From positions 1-64,000 of the forward strand of contig NW_026516843.1 of assembly GCF_025766255.1 (NCBI RefSeq): a stretch of 64,000 bases of DNA, given 5' to 3'. This stretch comes from Zychaea mexicana. Its lineage: Eukaryota > Mucoromycota > Mucoromycetes > Mucorales > Lichtheimiaceae. Below are positions 24,588-34,851 of the stretch, piece after piece; position 1 is the first letter of the stretch, and every line of letters begins with the position of its first letter. Position numbers and translations under genes: made by a program. The notes under the pieces are model-generated. The model was not told where the DNA came from. It saw only the letters and a list, made by a program, of their open reading frames with translations, and searched no databases.

Positions 24588-26234
24588 GGTTGAATGATGT
24601 GTGTTTAGCTGTTGTTGTTTTCGGGTGCTGGTTGACGTGCGCAAGCGGTGCCTGCTGGGTTGTTGTTATGGCTGTTGTTGTTGTTGTTGTTGTTGTTGTT
24701 ATGGCTGCTGTTGCTATGGCCCTGCTGATCTGCAAATGAAAAATACAAAGAGGAAAAGGAAAGCAAGAGGAAAAGAAAGAACAAAGCGTGAAATAAGAGA
24801 GAGAGAGAGAGAGAAAGAGAGAGCCAAAAAGATGAAATTTTATTTTTCGAGTGTTTCTGTACAACAGACAACTTGCCCGCGCTTCTCGCTCTCTCTTTCT
24901 CTCTTTCACTCTCTCTCTTACCCGAACAACGAAAGGGCCCTCTTCTTGTCCGCTCCGATTCAAACTTGCACTAAATGCGGACTTTTTATTCTGCTTTTTT
25001 TGATGCGCGCACAGAAACCTGAGAGAGAGAGAACACAGAGTCTCGATGAGAGCGATCCCTTGTCTCTCATTCAGTGATGTCCCTGAGGTGCACTTGTTCA
25101 AATAACAAACAGATTAACGCAAACAAACAGAGCCAGCATAAGCAAAGAGAAACTGGCATGTGCGCCTATCTTTTTTTACTTACAGAACCTATTTCCGGTC
25201 CATGTGAATTGGTGTGTGTGTGTGTGTGTGAGCCTTGTGTGTTTTAGCTCACCGCATTTGTCAAGAGCCAAGGCCATTGGACGAGATTATATTTGATTTT
25301 TTTGTATTTCCATGTGGATGGGTGTCACAGAGAACAGCGCACGGCTTAAACCTGCTCACAACGATGCTGATAGCCCTATTCAAATATATAACATCACCAC
25401 TACTACTGCTACTTTCTCTCTCTTTCTGTGTGTGTGTGTGGGCTGCAAAACGTGGGCCACGTTGTCCGTTTCATTTTAAAAAAGAAATCGACGATCTCCC
25501 TTCTTCTCCGACCGTTCTATTTCTAGGGCATCTCAGACCAGAGGGCTGCTCTATGTCCAACCCCAACCCCTACCCTTTCCCTCTTGTGGTGGTGCGGGAC
25601 ACCCCGATTTTTCGGGTCTATCATCGATTGTCTTGCAAAGAGTTATCAATTTTTGGGTGCGACAAAAAAACAGGGCTTTGTTGTGCACATGCAAAAAAAA
25701 AAAAAAAAAAAAAAGAACGAGCAACATCAGGGAAAGAACAATGATGGCTGAATAATCATGATAATTAATCTGGGCAATATATTGAGTTGGTGCACAAGCC
25801 AATTTCGTGCATTGCAGCACCATCCCGATTGTGTGTAAAAGCAGAACAGAAGCTCCTGCATATCACAGGTCCCTGTAACCTGTAAATTAGCCTTTTTTCC
25901 AACTTTTTTTTTTTTAAAAAAATTACTCTTTTTAGCTGTTTCTCTCTCTCTCTCTCTCTCATATATATAGCACTGATGCTCATTGTTTATGCAATGCATG
26001 AAGAACGGGGGTTGGGAGCACAAAGAGTCAATAGAAGATCGGATCTGCTCTTTCTATAAAGTACATGTAATTTCTATATAAAAAGTTCAAAGGGGGCTGC
26101 TCTGAAACCGATATGATAATGCAAAGCTACCATCTCTGCATAATGATGATTAGTTGCGATCTACGAGATGTTTTATTCATATTCTATTTTATTCTAAAAT
26201 TACAATAATTTTCTAAAATGTGTGTGGTTTGAAA
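24588..26234. other. Intergenic region upstream of CDC24 with purine/pyrimidine tracts
   Basis: About 1.6 kb between CDC24 and the HSCB stop. It has a TTG-repeat (24662-24702), a GA-rich tract (about 24798-24826), CT-rich tracts (24887-24918), GT microsatellites (25211-25230, 25427-25440) and a 20-base A run (25687-25710). It is likely CDC24 promoter/leader and HSCB 3' end. No gene seen. Confidence 0.55.
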
Positions 26235-27270
26235 TCACTGTGGCGACCATTCAACAATGGCGCGTCGAATCGTTTCCCAATACTGCAGTTGCACCATCAG
26301 CTCCTTGGCATGGTCCAAATCCTTCTTTTCAAATGCCTTGGACAGGTTTTGCACTGTTTCTTGGTACTTTGCTAAAAAAAAAAAAAGAAATAACAATTCA
26401 TACATTGTAAACCCCATCTTACAGCAGCGACTGGGTGGGTTTGGGGGGGGGGGGGTTGTGACATACCATCGTTTGTCTGCTTGACTTGAGCCAGCTCTTC
26501 TTCAGTGGACACTTCATCCAACTCTTCACGGAGCTCCATCACCTCCATCAGTAATTCAGGGTCATGCAAGGATTCCGTCTCTGAAACTTCCACCCCTTCC
26601 AGTTCCAACATGTATCGTGCTCGTGCCAATGGATCCTTGAGTGTACCATATGCCTTGTTGAGCATTGATGATTGTAATTGTGCATACGCATGTTCTTGCT
26701 AGAAAAAAACCAACAGTCAAATCAAACAAATCAACCCCTGGCTTTGCATAGCTAACCTAGCAGTAAGCAAACTTTTACCTTGGATGATTGTGAAAAACTA
26801 TCCGGATGTGCCTTTTGCTGTAATGTCAAAAACTTGAACCTCATAGCTTTGGTATCCACGTCAAACGTATGTTCTTTTCTGTATAAAAACACCCTCCCAA
26901 GGTTTATGAGTTGTTCGTTTCCCAATTCAAAGGAATGCACATCCCACCCACCCCTTCCAAAACAAACACGAAAAATAGCTTACCCATCCAACAGCAAATC
27001 GAAATAATTAACTTGAGCTTGAACGGGTTGGATCGCTTTACAATCGGCATTTTCACACAAGACGGACGTTGACTTTGTGGGTGCGCCACATTGCCAACAT
27101 TGCTGTGCTGGACTCGAATACCAACGTCCTTGAACAGTAGGTTGCAAAGCACGTCGTACTTGGAAACAACGAGGCTGCTGACGTGCTACGACAAGTCCTC
27201 GTCGCACTGCAACTTGTGGTCGTACTACTAATTGTTGGTGGCTAATCGAGCGAATTAATGAACGAAGCAT
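26235..27270 (-). CDS. HSCB: HscB/Jac1 J-domain co-chaperone for Fe-S cluster assembly
   Basis: Exons, reading down: 27270-26984, 26878-26779, 26698-26467 and 26371-26235; 251 residues. An Arg-rich N-terminus looks like a mitochondrial presequence. A CWQCG..CENADC pair forms the N-terminal zinc-binding domain seen in animal HscB but not in yeast Jac1. The J domain follows (YFDLLLDGKEHTFDVD..) with the HPD signature in KAHPDSF. The C-terminal three-helix region (LARARYMLELEGVEV.. to RRAIVEWSPQ) binds the scaffold Isu. It stimulates the mitochondrial Hsp70 to release nascent Fe-S clusters. The protein is full length with no missing key residue. Confidence 0.93.
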
Positions 27271-28606
27271 AGTTTTTTTTTTTTTTGGAAAAAGAAAAAC
27301 TGACACTCACATACACTGTACAGTTAATTAAGCTATTAGTGCGCGTTCCTTCGGGGCCCCTTTGCATTTCCGCTCCGCTATTATATTCTTCCGACTATAC
27401 GGATTCGACGATAATCGTAAATTCCAATAGCTCGGACCGTCCATAGACGGCTGAACTACATCAGTTGAATGTATGCATAGGAAGCATTTCAATGACAGTG
27501 ATGATAGCCGCTGCTCTCTTGTTTGAATGTGTAGGCTCCAAACCGATCTCTGAATTTCTATCTAGATGGTTCTTGTAACGAACACACCTAGCGATCGTTC
27601 ACATACATATGGAGTTGTACTCTTTGAAACAATAATCTTATCTAAACTTATCTTGCTCCAACAAAAAACAATTGTATGTACACTGTCAATGAAGACTTCA
27701 AACAGGCATTTTCTGACGGGGTAAGTGAGCCTTACTACGGCCCAAAATTTGCTACTGATACACCAATGAGATCCAACGTGTCAATTGAAAAACTTACCAT
27801 TATTGGTATTGACGTGAGCGTATTGTGGTTTTTTGTTTTTTTGGAGATCAAAATGCAAAAGCAAAAGACCAAAATTGAAGGCGTTGATAACAAAGAAATG
27901 ATTGGATTTCAGCAGGACGATAAAAAAATGTCCTTTATAAGAAATGGAATAGAATGATGATACAGCTTGCAAATGAATGCTGTTGAAGGTAATCTGTACA
28001 TCTTGCTATAAGCATTTAAATCGCCACACTATAACAGGGTGAGTCAAACATTACAAAGGAGTTTATCAAGTAGTATTGTATTGTTCTAGTATGATCATTA
28101 ATAGACCAATTCCAAAAGCATTTCATCCTGGATGATAAACAGAGAAGGAAAAAGGGCGTGTGTGAAAAAGAAAGAAAGAAAGAAAGGATCATTGCTTCAT
28201 GCAAACCGAGCTGATATAAATAGATAACACACAAACCGCGTGGTGGACCAGAAGGGTTAAAAAGAGTACGCTATCAGCAACGGGTTGCCATGGTAACGAA
28301 GTCGCACGAACGCCGCAGCAGTCTGTTTAGGTAAATCTTACGCAGGGCTGCGGTGATGAATTCATTGATCAAAGATAGGTTCTTTTACATCACCACAAGG
28401 CAGCGGCATCAGTCATTTTTTATCAGAAAAACAACCCGTAAGAAAATCCTCCTGCTCTTTTAATGTGCTCATCGTTCTTTCTTGGATCACAAGCACTGTG
28501 TGTAACAGGATCGACATGCTTCCTTATTCGGCACATTGTCGCGAGAGCATCTTTCACTGGTGCTTAGGGGCATACAGGGAAGTCGATTTTCAACCACACT
28601 TAAACC
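27271..28606. other. Spacer between HSCB and the Harbinger element
   Basis: About 1.3 kb, AT-rich. An open stretch at 27676-27957 starts MYTVNEDFKQAFSDG and meets a GTAAGT-like donor, but nothing downstream completes it and I recognise no family. Otherwise nothing is seen. Confidence 0.5.
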
Positions 28607-28609
28607 ATT

Positions 28610-28630
28610 AGGGGGTTTCACGCTTGGGAA
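28610..28630 (+). repeat. Left terminal inverted repeat of the Harbinger element
   Basis: Starts AGGGGGTTTCACGC at 28610 and matches the complement of the right end over 21 bases before diverging. Confidence 0.92.
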
Positions 28631-28784
28631 AAAATGAGAAAATGAAATGCGCATTTCTTCAGTTTAAAAAGCAAAGTCACAATCACGGATAAACTTTCAA
28701 CATCAGCTGCTACGCGTTTCGCGTCAACGTTTCTTGAATTTGTTACTTTATTTCACACACTACGTTCTTACAATCAACCTTCCA

Positions 28785-30008
28785 ATGCCAAAAATCACTC
28801 AGCGACAAAGGACTTTACGTGGAGTCAATAAGCTCATTGAGCAAAGCATTCAGCGGCAGTTGCTTTGCAACGATGAATCGAGCGAATTGCTCCAAGAGGA
28901 AGAAGATTGCGACGAGCTTCTTGGCATTTACGTTGGCATCAGCAGCCATCGATACCTCAATCCTCGCGGTCACGTTCCAAAACTGCAAGAAAAACGCGAG
29001 TTTTTTATGCAATGGCCTGATAAGCAATTCAAAACGTTGGTGCGGATGAACAAAAGATCGTTCAAAGCTCTCCTCGAGCTTATTGAGGGCCATCCGGATT
29101 TCAACAGCGAGTCGCGTGTAGCTCAGATAGATGTCCAAACGCAGCTAGGCATCACGCTGCAAAGACTCGCACACGACGGAAGTGGAAACTCCACTACGAA
29201 ACTTGGGATGGAATGGGGTGTGTCTACAGGCTTTGTCAGCAAATGCTTTTATCGCGTTATTGGAGTCATCAACAAATTGATGTTGACTGATTTTTTGTCC
29301 TGGCCTGATGAAGAAGAACGCAAGTCGATTGCTGCGCGCATAGAATCCAAGACCGGCTTCCCCTGGTGTGTCGGTTTCGTCGATGGCACTCATGTCAACT
29401 TTGCTCAAAGACCCAAAGAACAAGGCGAAGTTTACTTCAACCGCAAATCACGCTACTCCATGAATCTTCAGATCATATGTGATGATAACCGCTACATCCG
29501 ATCCATCTGTTGCGGATGTCCTGGTTCTATGAGCGACGCAAGCGTATATAGCAGCCAATCTCTTCCAGGACTGTTTCCTGCTGCCCATTTTTCAGGAAAC
29601 GAATATTTAATTGGTGATTCTGGATATGGGCTTACGACGCGTCTGATCACCCCATACCGCAGTCCAACAGCCCGACTGCACAAGGATTACCAAACGTTCA
29701 ACTTCCAGCATGCATCAGGTAGGGTGGCTGTTGAAAATACGATTGGTATCTTGAAAGGAAGGTGGCGCTTTTTGAAGAATGTCCCATTGCAACTGAGATC
29801 CAAGGACGAATTCAAAAAGCTAAACGAAATAATCGTTGCAACATGTCTTCTCCACAACTATCTCTTCCGACGCAATGATAAATGGGATCCGGACACCGAA
29901 AATGATAATGGAAGCAATGAGCATAGCACATCATCACAGCTTTCAGACGCAGAAGGGAAAAGAGACCTCCTCAAAAACATTGTAGTTGATTTTACATCTA
30001 GACAATAA
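28785..30008 (+). CDS. Harbinger-type DDE transposase (DDE_Tnp_4 / HARBI1-like)
   Basis: A 407-residue intact frame from ATG 28785; the upstream in-frame codons lack an ATG. The N-terminal half has a helix-turn-helix-like segment (LGITLQRLAHDGSGNST..STGFVSKCF). The RNase-H-like catalytic core shows the three acidic residues in their usual settings: D in GFVDGTHV, D in IGDSGYGL, and E in VENTIGILKGRWRF. This enzyme cuts and inserts the element at TIRs together with its Myb-like partner. The TAA stop overlaps an AATAAA polyadenylation-like signal, and the gene ends 29 bp from the converging partner gene. No frameshift or stop is seen, so it may be active. Confidence 0.93.
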   Translation: MPKITQRQRTLRGVNKLIEQSIQRQLLCNDESSELLQEEEDCDELLGIYVGISSHRYLNPRGHVPKLQEKREFFMQWPDKQFKTLVRMNKRSFKALLELIEGHPDFNSESRVAQIDVQTQLGITLQRLAHDGSGNSTTKLGMEWGVSTGFVSKCFYRVIGVINKLMLTDFLSWPDEEERKSIAARIESKTGFPWCVGFVDGTHVNFAQRPKEQGEVYFNRKSRYSMNLQIICDDNRYIRSICCGCPGSMSDASVYSSQSLPGLFPAAHFSGNEYLIGDSGYGLTTRLITPYRSPTARLHKDYQTFNFQHASGRVAVENTIGILKGRWRFLKNVPLQLRSKDEFKKLNEIIVATCLLHNYLFRRNDKWDPDTENDNGSNEHSTSSQLSDAEGKRDLLKNIVVDFTSRQ

Positions 30009-30037
30009 ACTTTTGTTTATACATAAAATGCCAGTGA

Positions 30038-31009
30038 CTACTCGTATACATTTTCAATTATCTGTTTGGCTTCGTCAGCAGTCTTTCCAAGTTTCAACAG
30101 CTCAATGAAAAACTTGGTCCTGTCACTAGCGTAAGTCTGCTGTTCTTGTGCCTGGGACGCACGTTTCTGTTCTGCCAATCGCGCCTTCTCCAATTGCAGT
30201 CTCTCATGCTCGAGCTTGAGCTTTTTCGACTCTAACTTGCGTCGCTTGGCTTCATTGACCGAGTAAACGGCAGTAAAGTTTCTGCCGCGTGGCACATTAT
30301 CGTCGTCATCGCCAGAGCCGCTTTTTACCCTGCTGGAAGCAATGCTGTTCACCTCCTCATTCTGGGGCTCCGGACTGGGTGCAGCCTGCTCCAAGAATCG
30401 TTCCATAGACTCTTCGAAATTGTCGACAGTGATTTCTTGTGTCTCGCTGTCGACATCTGCTTGTTCGAAGAACGAGGAGCAAGGCACGTTTTCGTCGACA
30501 ACATGATTCGTCGGCAATTCTTCAGTTGCTGTTGTTGGTACTGGTGTTGCTGCTACTGCAGTTTCTACTGCAGGTAACTCAGTAGCTGGCACAAGAGTGG
30601 CCGCAAGTGCAGAGATCGATGGCGGAAGGCCAGCATGCAAAACCGTGCTTGGGCTGATATTCTCCCTTTGGCCAAAGATTGAATCCATCTCATAGAAGTA
30701 GGGGCACATATGATTGAGTTTGTCAACAATATTTTTTATGCCCTTTTTACGTTCTTTTAGGCTGATCTCTCTGCCAAAGCCAGAAGCTTCCGACTTTCTT
30801 TTGGTACTGATATACCGTCTCTTGTAACTTTCGAAACGGCTTTTCGTTTTCTGCCAGTCCCAACCAACACCAGTTTTCTCATTGATAGCCGCGGCCATCT
30901 CAGTGTATGCGGCTGTTTTCGTTCCTTTCTTTTTTATGCCTGGTGCTGACTGCTCGCCTGCGCCTGACCACTTCTCGAAGTTTTCACGAATGGTAAGCCA
31001 GTTGACCAT
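30038..31009 (-). CDS. Harbinger partner protein with Myb/SANT-like DNA-binding domain
   Basis: Intact 323-residue single-exon frame. The N-terminal 80 residues form a Myb/SANT-like trihelix (WLTIRENFEKW.., YTEMAAAINEKTGVGWDW.., KSRFESYKRRYISTKRKSE). In PIF/Harbinger elements this second protein binds the element ends and brings the transposase to the nucleus. The middle is Ala/Thr/Val-rich and acidic. The last 80 residues are a charged helix (NEAKRRKLESKKLKLEHERL..) likely to form a coiled coil. It lies convergent with the transposase inside the same element, as expected for autonomous copies. Confidence 0.88.
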   Translation of the reverse strand: MVNWLTIRENFEKWSGAGEQSAPGIKKKGTKTAAYTEMAAAINEKTGVGWDWQKTKSRFESYKRRYISTKRKSEASGFGREISLKERKKGIKNIVDKLNHMCPYFYEMDSIFGQRENISPSTVLHAGLPPSISALAATLVPATELPAVETAVAATPVPTTATEELPTNHVVDENVPCSSFFEQADVDSETQEITVDNFEESMERFLEQAAPSPEPQNEEVNSIASSRVKSGSGDDDDNVPRGRNFTAVYSVNEAKRRKLESKKLKLEHERLQLEKARLAEQKRASQAQEQQTYASDRTKFFIELLKLGKTADEAKQIIENVYE

Positions 31010-31388
31010 TACTTCACATACTTCATTTGAAGTGTGATCTCGGCTGGCCTTTTGTACACAAAAGATACCGAAGTTAACTTTAACTCATTTAAATGAAAGG
31101 TAACGTTAGTGTCTTTTTCCCTACAGGTGAAGTCTCATTATGGACCGTGGTGGTTGCATTTGTGGTGTGTTCGTTTGTCATATTGAGCAGAAAGGAGTAG
31201 AGTTTATTTCGACGCGTCTTACGCGTGTAAAAATGATAGTTCCATCCCAACCCAGAATTTGCAAGTCACAAGCGCAAGAAAAGCGCATTTCTTGCAAGAA
31301 AAGCAGCTCAGAAAGTGCTTTTCTTGACTAGAAATTTTTGCATTTCTTGCGGAAGAAATGCGGTTTTTCGGCTGTTAAAAAGCAGAAA

Positions 31389-31409
31389 TTCCCAAGCGTG
31401 AAACCCCCT
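31389..31409 (-). repeat. Right terminal inverted repeat of the Harbinger element
   Basis: Ends ..GCGTGAAACCCCCT at 31409, the exact complement of the left end over 21 bases. Confidence 0.92.
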
Positions 31410-31580
31410 ATTATGCTTTCTTTAATACATGTGAGTGAGCCCAAGCCGATTCTTTTGTGATGGCACAAAACCCTTTGCCTTTAAGAATAATCACACAAAA
31501 CGTAGATGTTGCTAGCACTGCTGAAAATTGGTTTGTCAAAGTTGACAGACTCTGATAGACTCGCCAAGATTATATGTGAG

Positions 31581-31616
31581 TCCGCTAGCAAAAGCTGGTC
31601 CGCTTGCAAAAGTTGG
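31581..31616 (+). repeat. 18-bp tandem duplication flanked by GACTCGCC
   Basis: Unit TCCGCTAGCAAAAGCTGG is followed directly by TCCGCTTGCAAAAGTTGG (2 mismatches). The pair lies between GACTCGCC at 31558 and GACTCGCCC at 31616, hinting at a small repeat element. Confidence 0.7.
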
Positions 31617-32761
31617 ACTCGCCCGAAAAAAAAAATAATTGGGGAAAATTTAGCGAGTAAGCTGGACTTGCTCCAGATGCTATATTATTGTCATTTTCTT
31701 TTTTTTGTGTAAAAAGTGGGGAACGAATGGGAAAAGAAACTGATCATTCTTAAAAGAACTTTCAGCTCCCCACTCCTACTTCGAAAAGTAGAAGCACGAT
31801 GTCAACCCGGCGATAGCTCGAAGGCCCCCGACACAGCTGGAATACCACTGCTGGCTTTATTCACCGCATCCAATTCGTTGAGAAACTTTTTTTTCGCAGC
31901 GAATGGCACAATTTATGGGCAACGTCCGCTATTGAAGCGACTTGTGGGTCAATTTTCAAATTTCGCTTGCATCGCTTTAACCCCAATAGAGGCCCTTCCT
32001 GTCATGACTATTCGTTGACCTCTACTCAATCCCTCAACATCTTTATCGTCAATCATCACCCAACTTATCAACCTTCATAAATATAAATGTAATCACTCGA
32101 CTTGTCCCTTGTTCCTTTCTCATCATCTGGTCTCCTTGACCTTCCGATATTCTTCTTGCCTTGACCTAGATTCATCTCTCCTCTGTCTTTGGCTTGTCTT
32201 GTTTTGTCGTCGCTTCCGGCTCACTTTATGATGCATGCCCGTAACACTAATTCAAGTGCCCGTGTATGATCCAGCCTTCGGATAAAGCTCTTCCAAGTGC
32301 ATGTCAACTGCAAGATTGTGTGAGAAACAATGAGTCTGTTTGTAAGGGATTCTCTCACTCTGTAACCTTTAACTACCTAAAATTAACTTTACCACAATAC
32401 AAGCCTTTTTTTATTAGTATATGTACAATATCAAAACTGACAATTACGTTAAACACACAATCTAAAACCTGGTTGAAAAACTAGGGCACATCGGTGTGCT
32501 TCTATGAGTAAATCTATCATAAGCGTTGGCTATCCAATTTGTCACTGGGGATTCTGCGAGATGATTGTTTTTCTGAGGCAAGACGTTTTTACCAGACAGC
32601 AGTGAGAGGTCGAACCTACGACCGTTTGAGCATGCTCAGAAAGGCTTCCCGAAATGGTGTGGAAATTCTTTCACAGTTTTGCGCTAGCCTTGTTAGGGTC
32701 GTCCATCGTCTCTTCATTTGGTGTATCTTTATCTATTATGTATGTGAAGAAAAGGTTAATT

Positions 32762-32880
32762 CGGCCCGGTAAATGTATTTGACAGCAGGCAATGTACAAT
32801 GTGAATTATGTGATTCAACATCAGAATCAAGTAGTGTAGAATATGTCGATACGGCCAGGTATATGTATCGGACAATAGGC
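32762..32880 (+). repeat. Pair of 29-bp imperfect direct repeats, 90 bp apart
   Basis: Copies at 32762-32790 and 32852-32880 share 23 of 29 bases, with CGGCC.GGTA.ATGTAT at the left and ACA..AGGC at the right. Function unknown. Confidence 0.6.
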
Positions 32881-33206
32881 TACATAAAGTACATGACCGT
32901 TAGAGTGACAATTTTCTTGAGTGTTGGTTAATCCATGTAACATCAAGATCTGTTTGGATAAAGAATCTGTACATGGCAGTTTGACCTAGCTTTCGTTAAC
33001 TTTTCACAATCCCTGCTTTCCATGAATTTGAAAGAATGAAATTTTAGGGGAACCACTGTATAAATGTATGGGACAACAAACGATTCAACAGTAAAAATGC
33101 ATAAAAGGTTATGCTGCTGCTGCATGGGAAATTTTATTATAATATGTTATATACACAGTATCACCGACGATTACATTGCTCAGAGAAACATTCGCATAAT
33201 AGTACT

Positions 33207-34090
33207 TCACTTTCTCTCAAAAGCTTCACTCAGTTGATTGGTAATCATGGCCATGGTTTGTTTATACGCCGGTGTATCAACAGGAACAGTAGCATATCCA
33301 TGAACTGTTTTTAAGCACATACAAGAAGGAACCATGAGTAATCACAATCCACCACTGTAGTAGTAAGGTAACAAAGAGAAGAAGCATGCTTCAACATAGA
33401 GTATAATACGTACTTGCGCCAATGACCCGAACAGTGGCATTAGGTACTCCAGCATTGGTCAATCGACGAGCATAGTCTTCACCTTCATCACGCAAAATGT
33501 CTGCTTCTGCGGTGAAAATTAGAGCTGGTGGGAGTCCTTGAAGCTCCTCGGTGGTCGCCAACATTGGGAATCCGATCTTTGTCTTCTCACAGTCATTCCA
33601 ATACGCCTTATCAAAGAATATAGCGTCTTCGTTTTTCAAATAGTAGTCGCCGCCGCCAAAAAGCTTTGCAGATTCGTACTTGTCGCGCGAAGCTGCTGTC
33701 GCGGGATAAAGTAATATCTGAGCTTTGATAGCGCTTGGTAGACCACGTTCTTTGGCCATCACTAAGAACGGTAAAAGTGTCCTTCTTTAGCTTTGCATTT
33801 TGTCACTTTTGTCTTTTCAATCTTTCGTATCCTTAATATACATAGTAATGCATACATGGAATGACTGCAGATAGATTGCCTCCTGCTGAGTCGCCGCAGA
33901 TAGCAAGACGGCTTACGTCAACATTTATGGAGTCGCCATTTTCAACAACCCAAGAGAGCGCTGCAAATGCGTTTTTCATGAGCTGCGGGATACTTGGACT
34001 CTGGAGCGAGTGGGTAGTCACATAATCAAGACCTGGATAATAACTTTCCGTTGCATCCCAGTTATTACCAAGATCATGGCAGCAAAAGTA
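33207..34090 (-). pseudogene. Broken hormone-sensitive-lipase-type alpha/beta hydrolase
   Basis: Pieces of an HSL-family esterase (alpha/beta hydrolase fold 3) remain: DYPLAPESKYPAAHE (34019-33975), NAFAALSWVVENGDS, ICGDSAGGNLSAV with the nucleophile Ser, MAKERGLPSAIKAQILLYPA, FPMLATTEELQGLPPALIFTAEADILRDEG with the catalytic Asp region, and after an intron the His segment IHGYATVPVDTPAYK to stop 33207. The DYPLAPE block is out of frame with the GDSAGG block by one base at a five-A run (33972-33976 as T on plus). An in-frame TGA sits just before DYPLAPE, the splice after NLSAV does not fit cleanly, and no HGGG oxyanion motif is found upstream. Sequencing error could explain one lesion, not all. 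Confidence 0.65.
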
Positions 34091-34851
34091 GCCGGAATAA
34101 AGTTAAACTCATACAGGGTGTCTTATTACTATCATACGAGTTGTAAAAGTGCTCTTGCCTCGGGACATAGCGCTGGCAACAGTAATTAACGATAATAATT
34201 GTTGTATACTGTCAAAAATGTTTTTGTGACAATCAGCACACACAGTATATAGTTTTGTAAAAAAACAGGTTGCGTCAAGAAGCCAACTGGCTGGGAGAAT
34301 TAAAAAATATAATAGTGAGTGGCTAAGCTTCTCGGTTGCAGAGTGGGTCAAGTAAAGTAATAGAGATGCAGTGGCTCTTTGCTTTCTCTTGTCATAAGAA
34401 AATTCATGCAAACAAAACAACTGACATGATAGCTTGTTGCCTTATATGGTTGGAGCAGGACATTGATGGCTTTGAATAAAGCTTTCAAAGGTTTATGTAG
34501 AATCGACAAAGGTGTCGCTAGATATAATACAAGCATCTACATGTGGTATTGGTAGAATGAAATAGAGGATCTTATGATACTGTAACTTACCTGAGTGCAG
34601 GGGGGAGGGGGAAACTAGGATTACAGCGTATGTGTCTGAGCGTTTTGGCGGGAAGTATCAAATTTGGAATTTCATTGGTGAGCCAGTATCTCCTCCTTGC
34701 TTCAACCTTTGAAATGGTACGTGTCGACGCTCTATACGAACAAATACGGGGGATAAGCATCGATATGGATGCAAAACGAATACGGATGGATGGACGAGTG
34801 GATGAATGAGATGGATGGATTGAAAATCGATTCGATATAAACAATATTACC
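34091..34851. other. Spacer between the hydrolase pseudogene and eL18
   Basis: It holds possible decayed 5' parts of the hydrolase and, at 34780-34830, a GGATGGA-rich stretch before the eL18 start. No intact gene. Confidence 0.45.

Larger units (their letters stand above)
28610..31409. mobile_element. PIF/Harbinger DNA transposon, complete 2.8-kb copy
   Basis: The two ends are perfect 21-bp inverted repeats beginning AGGGGGTTTCACGC (28610-28630 and its complement at 31389-31409). The flanks carry a 3-bp direct repeat ATT (28607-28609 and 31410-31412); TTA at both sides with an uneven right end is the other reading, closer to the TWA target usual for this superfamily. Inside are a DDE transposase (plus strand) and a Myb/SANT-like partner (minus strand), tail to tail, both open. 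Subterminal motifs such as GCATTTCTT recur near both ends. Sharp ends and intact frames suggest recent insertion. Confidence 0.93.
31413..33206. other. Intergenic stretch right of the Harbinger element
   Basis: About 1.8 kb. It contains an 18-bp tandem pair at 31581-31616, a pyrimidine-rich stretch at 32100-32200 resembling a promoter or leader, and two 29-bp imperfect copies at 32762 and 32852. There is no recognised gene. Confidence 0.5.

Noticed and set aside
27676..27957. Open stretch MYTVNEDFKQAFSDG.. with a donor-like GTAAGT
   Set aside because: No downstream exon continues it and no family is recognised; possibly a relic.
32590..32720. tRNA-like B-box (GGTTCGACC on minus) with an A-box-like TAGCGC upstream
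   Set aside because: The acceptor and T-stem do not pair, no cloverleaf can be drawn, and no T-run terminator follows.
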